From Rhytidiadelphus loreus (taxonomy: Eukaryota; Streptophyta; Bryopsida; Hypnales; Hylocomiaceae): DNA of 64,000 bases. This document shows positions 58,674 through 64,000 of the stretch, piece after piece. The stretch covers positions 6,143,501-6,207,500 of the forward strand of contig OX344762.1 of the NCBI GenBank assembly GCA_947034895.1. The letters run 5' to 3'. The position numbers were made by a program, and so were the translations under genes. Within the stretch, counting starts at the first letter, position 1; every line of letters begins with the position of its first letter. A model generated the notes under the pieces. That model was given only the letters and a program-made list of their open reading frames with translations. It ran no database searches and was not told the DNA's origin.

Positions 58674-59714
58674 TTAATTTATAATATAAACACCTATAAC
58701 CATAGAAGGTGTCTATAATATAGATTCTTAGGCTCATGGACTCAACAATTCTATGCTCACATACTAACAGTCTCTTGATCTCTAACATTGGTTAAAATTC
58801 AAGAAAATTGATAAAATTTATCAAAATGTTGGCTTCTTGTTCAATCTAGAGCAAATTCCAAAAAGCTCATAAAAGCTCATTTAGAGGTTAAAAAGCCATG
58901 AATAACAATGCCCTATAATATCCATGTCTTTTGATTGTTTTACATCAAAAAGATATGAGATCCTTCTAAGATAGGGAGTTCCATGCATAGCACAAAAAGT
59001 ATCACTTTCACAATGCCAAGAGTGTCCATTTTCTCATTATTCAAAAAGATCACATTCATTATGACAATTATGGAGACTTCAATTAGGTGACACAAATATT
59101 TCACATGACACAAATACAATGGTATACCTTACATGGAATGTACATAACATTATCAACCAACGTTAGGGGGGCCTTTTGCTCTCCTCGAAAGCGGAAGTCC
59201 CAATGTTGCAAATTCCCAATCAACCAATGACTCTCTATAGGATGAACTAAATTGACTCCCATGGAGGGATTATCCCAATCTCCAAGGGGAAATGGTTTAG
59301 GATAGTTAACAAGTTCTTATTTCTTTTTGAAAATTGAAAATTCAAGAAACTGAGTGTTACAATTATGTGGTGAATTTAATATTGCAAAGTCCATCCTATT
59401 GAGCACCTTAAAATCTTCGTTATTTTATATTATGCAATCTTACATTCTTTCTTTTATACAATGTTCTGGGCGACTAGAATCATGAGCTTGATTATCGAAA
59501 CCAGAACATGCTAATAAGTTGCTAACGTGCACTCGCAACAAAGGATCGGATGATCAGGTCCTTAAAACCAGGCTACAGATTCCAATTCCCTAACACTAAT
59601 CCTTTGGCAAAATTCCTTGGACATCGTGCTTCATCGATAGGGGAAAATTCTAAAGCATGGTTATGAACATACGGAAGTGAAAACAATTTCAAGTGTTTTG
59701 GAACGGCTGATTGT
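58674..59714. other. AT-rich intergenic region
   Basis: No gene or repeat recognised. Confidence 0.35.
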
Positions 59715-59792
59715 ACGAGGCGCCTACTACGGCACGCAAGTTATCACTGAAACTGTGACGTAATGAGGTCTCTGCAGCAGTAGGCGCCTCGT
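59715..59792. repeat. Short perfect hairpin, 14 bp arms
   Basis: ACGAGGCGCCTACT is followed 50 bp later by its exact reverse complement, AGTAGGCGCCTCGT. It lies about 540 bp beyond the MPH1 stop codon. Confidence 0.7.
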
Positions 59793-60334
59793 TTGTAGTG
59801 TGAATACTTAGTTCAATGCGCAAATCATGTGCCAAGCTGCACATATTTCAGTAACTACAAATATGGTCAGTTCAGTAAAAACTATAACTTCAATAGAAAA
59901 CTCTTTCAGGAGGTTTCTGTTGAGAGGAGAACTCATCATTCATGGTGTGATCATGACTATTGATTGTGGCTGTCAAATCCAATCGCAATCCAAAGAATGC
60001 TTCAAAAACAGATGGCACGTTTCAGTTTTCCAGGAGTTTCAGGCGAGTGTCCCACATCGCCAATCCTTAGCTTCTCTCTGATGCTCTGAAACGAAACATC
60101 CGATTTCGGCTTCCATAAGCCTGTGCGCTGTAAGATACTCATGAGCTAAACTATCGCCGAACGAGAAAACAGATTTTTCACCGAATTAGAAGAACGATCA
60201 ATATACTACAAAGGGGAATGGCCCTCAATGGATGGTGCAAGCCTCAAGCTAGACCTACAATTCAAAACTCTAAACTGGAAATAGCTTCACAGATCATGAC
60301 CCGGAGCATCCTCCTTACAGAGTTCAGAAGCGTC
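59793..60334. other. 3' flank of MPH1
   Basis: Probably includes the 3' UTR of the minus-strand gene. Short open frames here show no domain. Confidence 0.35.
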
Positions 60335-62100
60335 TCACTGTCCGGAAACTGCAACCTCAGGTTGTGAGATGGACAAGTCTTCCGAGAGTGGTGGAGATTC
60401 CGGGATGGGGGGGACCTTGGCTGAAAACGCAGGAGGGGAGGTGGTTTGAGCAGAAAATTTGGAGACGTAGTAGCTCAATGGGGGACCAGAATAAGACGTC
60501 GCCGGGGTTGCATTCTTGCCTGTAGTCAGGAGAACGGCAGCTGCACCAGCAATGGCGACAAGACCGATTCCTCCTACAACAGCAAGGATCCCCTCAGAGC
60601 CTCCAGAGTTACTTCCGGCAGAACCTGTGCTGATAGCACTCTCCGCAACGTAAATTGTTGGCTGCCACATTCCATACAATTACATCTGTGAGACATGTAA
60701 ACATAAACAACCATGGTCCACGTCTTCACTTACCATCAAGTCATTCAAAAAAGATAGCCGATTCAACAATTGCAATGCCATTATCAATGTTCATTATCAA
60801 TGCCATTACAACAAAATAACTGGAAACTTCACGTAACTCACCTCGACAGCGTAAATGTTAGTCTGTCCTGCTGTGTCCTTCTCCACGTATCCGGTCCACT
60901 TACGTTCACTACGAGCCATCGGAGGGTACGTTCCCGTCACTCTGGAGTTATCTTCAGTCTTCCAGTCCATGCTGAGCTTTCCAACCTGCAGAGAGACACC
61001 ATACGCTTCCTCATGAGCGGATGACCTTGACAGCCTTGTAATATTCGAGTTGAATTCTAGACTACTCAAGTAAAGCCCTAAGAGACTCAATGATCTTTAA
61101 CCATGTCATGATCTTAGGGTGAGAATTCTATAGTTGCAACAAACTACCGAGTGATGCAATCTGCGTCGCGTGTAGGAGGATATCACCCCAACCGTCGAAC
61201 CGCCGCCACAAATAGGGTCACACACATCTGACGCCTAACGTGGATTCATCAACCAGGACGTGTTTTAACCTCAATAGAGTCGATTTCTGTGAAGGAGACA
61301 ATAAAGCATTGGAAAAGAGAATATGCTTGTGTCTCATACTCATGATCTTTTTTAGCTTTATCGTGTTGTTTTGAAACCCTTGGTTCAGCATGATTAAACA
61401 AGATCCAACCATTGAATTTAAGTCCGGTGACCTTTAAGCGTAATCTCTTAAGGCTCAAATCGATTCAAGAGCTGAAGCCCTTCCAAGGTATAGGGCATAA
61501 TACTAAGCTGTACTCTTTCAATCAAGAATGTCCCAGGGTGAACTCTTCGATTCACGAAAGGACTCACATTGAACAGAACAACACGGGTCATAAACTTCTT
61601 CCTCTCAACCCATAAACACTATGTATTCCATAAACCCACAAAACAGGCATTCTCTAAAACTAAGAATTGAGAGATTAATTTCGGTAACCGGAGCATGCGC
61701 CCTATCTTTACATTACTCTCTCAAATGGACCCAGCGGAAGCTCAAATGCGCTGAGCACTCAACCATCGACTTGAACACTAAAAATCCACTACGAATCCAA
61801 ATTTAGACTACTAAAACGCAAATTCACCGTCAGAAATATCCCCGAATTCAAATCGACCAGAACTTCGGTAGTGCCCAGATCAAGAACAGCCAAGGACAGA
61901 CGAAAACCACGTACCTCCTTGACAGGCGCGCATTCCTCCTCGTTGCATTCCTCGGGGGTCTTGACAGCCGAAATCCGGGGCACGGCCACAACGCGGCCGG
62001 ACTTGGCAGGGGAGGGCGTGAGGCCCGACCCCCCCATGAAGGAGGACGTATGGCCCCTCAAAGCGGTGCAATTCATCATGGTCTGGGCCAGTCCTGCCAT
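60335..62100 (-). CDS. MPH1: Thylakoid proline-rich protein MPH1 (PSII maintenance under high light)
   Basis: Three exons on the minus strand: 61915-62100, 60842-60985 and 60335-60661, giving 218 residues. Introns have donors GAG|GTACGT and GAG|GTGAGT and acceptors CTGCAG| and GGCAG|, all in phase 0. Residues 1-~46 are a Ser/Ala-rich chloroplast transit peptide, with likely processing near PRISAV. The mature part starts with an acidic Cys-containing segment (ECNEEECAP), then a conserved core (SMDWKTED.., KWTGYVEKDTAGQTNIYAVE), one membrane span at ~134-156 (GILAVVGGIGLVAIAGAAAV) and a Pro/Ser-rich tail. This matches the land-plant MPH1 family, which associates with photosystem II and helps protect or repair it in strong light. 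The ATG at 62100 is preferred over an in-frame GTG two codons upstream. The gene looks intact. Confidence 0.9.
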
Positions 62101-62508
62101 GGCCACCCACAGCTCTCAACCCAAACACCAATTCACTCCACACAATCTGACCACAACCTGGACACAACAGTCTGACCACAATCTGAACTCAATCTGAGCA
62201 CAATTTGAAGATGAAGTAGGGTGCAACAGCAATCGTGTCGAAATGGAAGTCTGGATTCGGCGGGGGAGGAGGAGAAGGAGGAACACCACAGCCGGGAGAT
62301 CGCCGTGTGTGGGCAAGGGCAAGCTTGGGAGGTGGAGCTGCAGGAGCCACCCACATCCCATCCCTGGCCGTTCTTCATGCTTCCGCGCCTCTTCTGGACC
62401 ACTTTGCATGACAACCCTCAGATCTGGGGCAGCTTCCACTTCACCTTCTTTACAGGTTTGTCCAATCGGATGATGGCATGTGGCAATTGGAGTAAATTGG
62501 TGAGCTTA
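62101..62508 (-). promoter_or_regulatory. MPH1 upstream region
   Basis: Probable 5' UTR and promoter between the MPH1 start and a Tourist-like MITE. No convincing TATA box was seen. Open frames across it on both strands are attributed to local GC richness. Confidence 0.4.
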
Positions 62509-62941
62509 GGCCTGGTTCACACCACTGGCCGGACAAACGGAGGAGAAATCTGATTGGATGAAATGACGGTCTTGTCCAGTAGAGATTTCAGACTGGGAGT
62601 TTGTCCGCTACTTGAAGTTGCCAAGTCACGAGTTGAGTTAGCCACCTCAGCGGACGAAAAGGAGGGGTTTTGGGTCTTCCTCTCGAGGTGGCTTCAAACT
62701 TCTCCAGTGGAGAAGCACTCCTCTTTCGTTGCAACATTCATCTTTTTTCTCGCAACGATCTCCTCACGAATTTGACTTACAAAACTTTGAAGGGTTACGT
62801 CCGGCCGGTGGTCTGAAAACCACATCCTCCGAACTGGTCGGCACCAGCAACGGGATCCGATGTGGAAGGAAAGAGTTGGATGAATTGTTGCCCCTGAAGT
62901 TCCTCACCTCTGTTTGTCCGGCCAGTGGTGTGAACCGGGCC
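62509..62941. mobile_element. Tourist-like (PIF/Harbinger) MITE, TTA target duplication
   Basis: Begins GGCCTGGTTCACACCACTGG and ends CCAGTGGTGTGAACCGGGCC. The reverse complement of the end matches the start with one mismatch over 29 bp. TTA lies outside both ends (62506-62508, 62942-62944). 433 bp, non-coding. Confidence 0.85.
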
Positions 62942-62944
62942 TTA

Positions 62945-64000
62945 CATTCATTGTTGCTATCAAAATTACTGTCATTTGCAAAATTTCTCCCAAGAGAGTT
63001 CTTAAGAGGAAGGTGGATGACTGTAGATTGTGAGCATTGGGGGCAAAATAAATCATGGTGTGAGAAGAATTTAGATATTCCTATTTCTACTTGAACTCAT
63101 TTAGAACCTTGTACTAAAATTATGAAGCACCAAGTGAACTTGCTAATCATATTGTCAAAAAATAGACAAAAATTGATTTTTCCAACATATTTGGATGCAC
63201 TCCATCTAGTTCATGTAGCTCCAGCATTAAGCTCTTGAAAATCATTGATAATTTATCTTGAGGATGCCAACTCTCTTAGGGTCAATGTCACTAAAAGTTC
63301 TAATTTTTAGAACATCTACTACACATGCAACCAATATATTGGCCCTCTCTCTATAACTATATTTTCATTAGTTTCTAATTAGAGCTTGGAATTTATATCA
63401 TTAGAAATGCATCCAAAAGTACCTTGAAAAGATGCCAAAAAAACTAAAATTGGACATTGGACAACTGAAATATATCCCACTAAAAGCTAGCTAAAAAACA
63501 AAAAAATATGGAGGCCTTGGTAAATTAAGCAAAATCTTGCTAGTAGCATAGCATTTAAATATACATTTTATACTTGAATTTAGCAATTTTCTTTTGTTTT
63601 GCTCATGGACTTGATAAACTTTAGTCCAAATTTGTCATACATAATAACTAAAATTCAAGGCCTCACAAAAAATATAATAAATGTCATCCATTTCTGACTC
63701 ATTTCTAGTCTATTCATAAATTAAAATATTCATTGCAAGCCCATTAAAATTTAGAATTTGGTAAATTTTAATTCTCTAGAAAGCTATTGGAAAATCCAAT
63801 TCTTTGAATAAAAAATTAAATCTCGTAGTACATCCTATCCCAATCAATGATTCTAAGATTCTAGCATTAGATGTGATTCGGAGGGCTGGAGGGCCGTTTC
63901 AGGTTGTTCCCAGCTCCGTTCCCCCGTCCGTTCCCCCGGGCCCCATTGAACGCGATTGACAGTTTTTTTTGTTTTCAAAAAAAAAATATATATATATATA
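62945..64000. other. AT-rich intergenic region, ends in (AT)n
   Basis: No gene recognised. A short GC-rich patch at ~63880-63950 (CCGTTCCCCCG twice) precedes a T-run and an AT dinucleotide run at the window edge. Confidence 0.4.

Noticed and set aside
61880..62439. Open frames antisense to and upstream of MPH1
   Set aside because: Shadows of the GC-rich first exon and leader of MPH1; no domain or splice evidence.

Overview
The window is nuclear DNA from a land plant, most likely a non-seed plant (bryophyte, lycophyte or fern). It carries spliced genes with GT-AG introns and a chloroplast-targeted thylakoid protein gene. It also carries an intact microbial-terpene-synthase-like (MTPSL) gene, a family known from non-seed plants and absent from seed plants. 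The DNA is AT-rich and dominated by transposable elements and tandem repeats. I cannot name the species.

Layout. 0-11 kb: one intact, intronless MTPSL gene (3306-4430, minus) lies among copies of a ~415 bp MITE family with AGGTAG ends, a 470 bp fold-back, and diverged copies of a larger duplicated block. An inverted copy of the MTPSL promoter, without the gene, lies at 10752-10995. 11-20 kb: AT-rich DNA with a dead Tc1/mariner transposase (12163-12690) and a dead Mutator-like transposase with a SWIM zinc finger (15627-19566, minus). 20-21 kb: a piggyBac-like non-autonomous element with TTAA target duplication. 22.4-23.7 kb: a 118 bp minisatellite.

23.7-50.4 kb holds the most interesting object. 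It is a multi-exon gene on the plus strand encoding an N-terminal ParB/sulfiredoxin-fold domain (DGNHR motif), a long lineage-specific middle part, and a C-terminal beta-class DNA N4/N6 amino-methyltransferase-like domain. This architecture is typical of phage and bacterial modification methylases, but here it has spliceosomal introns. Four mobile elements interrupt its exons, each with an exact target-site duplication: two LTR-type elements of 5.2 and 3.9 kb (5 bp TSDs GTGGG and CTAGG), a 6.5 kb Mutator-like element (9 bp TSD) and a 4.4 kb CACTA element (3 bp TSD TTG). Removing each insertion and one TSD copy restores the reading frame across the site. A fifth, less clean insertion lies at 42.4-44.0 kb. 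The gene also has four in-frame stops, all explicable as C-to-T transitions at CG or CHG sites, a poly-C frameshift near the start and a probably lost splice acceptor. It is a recent pseudogene.

50.4-59.7 kb: a GC-rich minisatellite, several MITEs (including a Stowaway-like one nested in a 2.2 kb terminal-inverted-repeat element) and AT-rich DNA. 60.3-62.1 kb: a three-exon gene on the minus strand for a thylakoid proline-rich protein recognised as MPH1, with a Tourist-like MITE about 400 bp upstream. The end of the window is AT-rich and featureless.

Only the MTPSL gene and MPH1 look functional. The rest records repeated insertion and decay. All calls come from reading the sequence; no database search was run.
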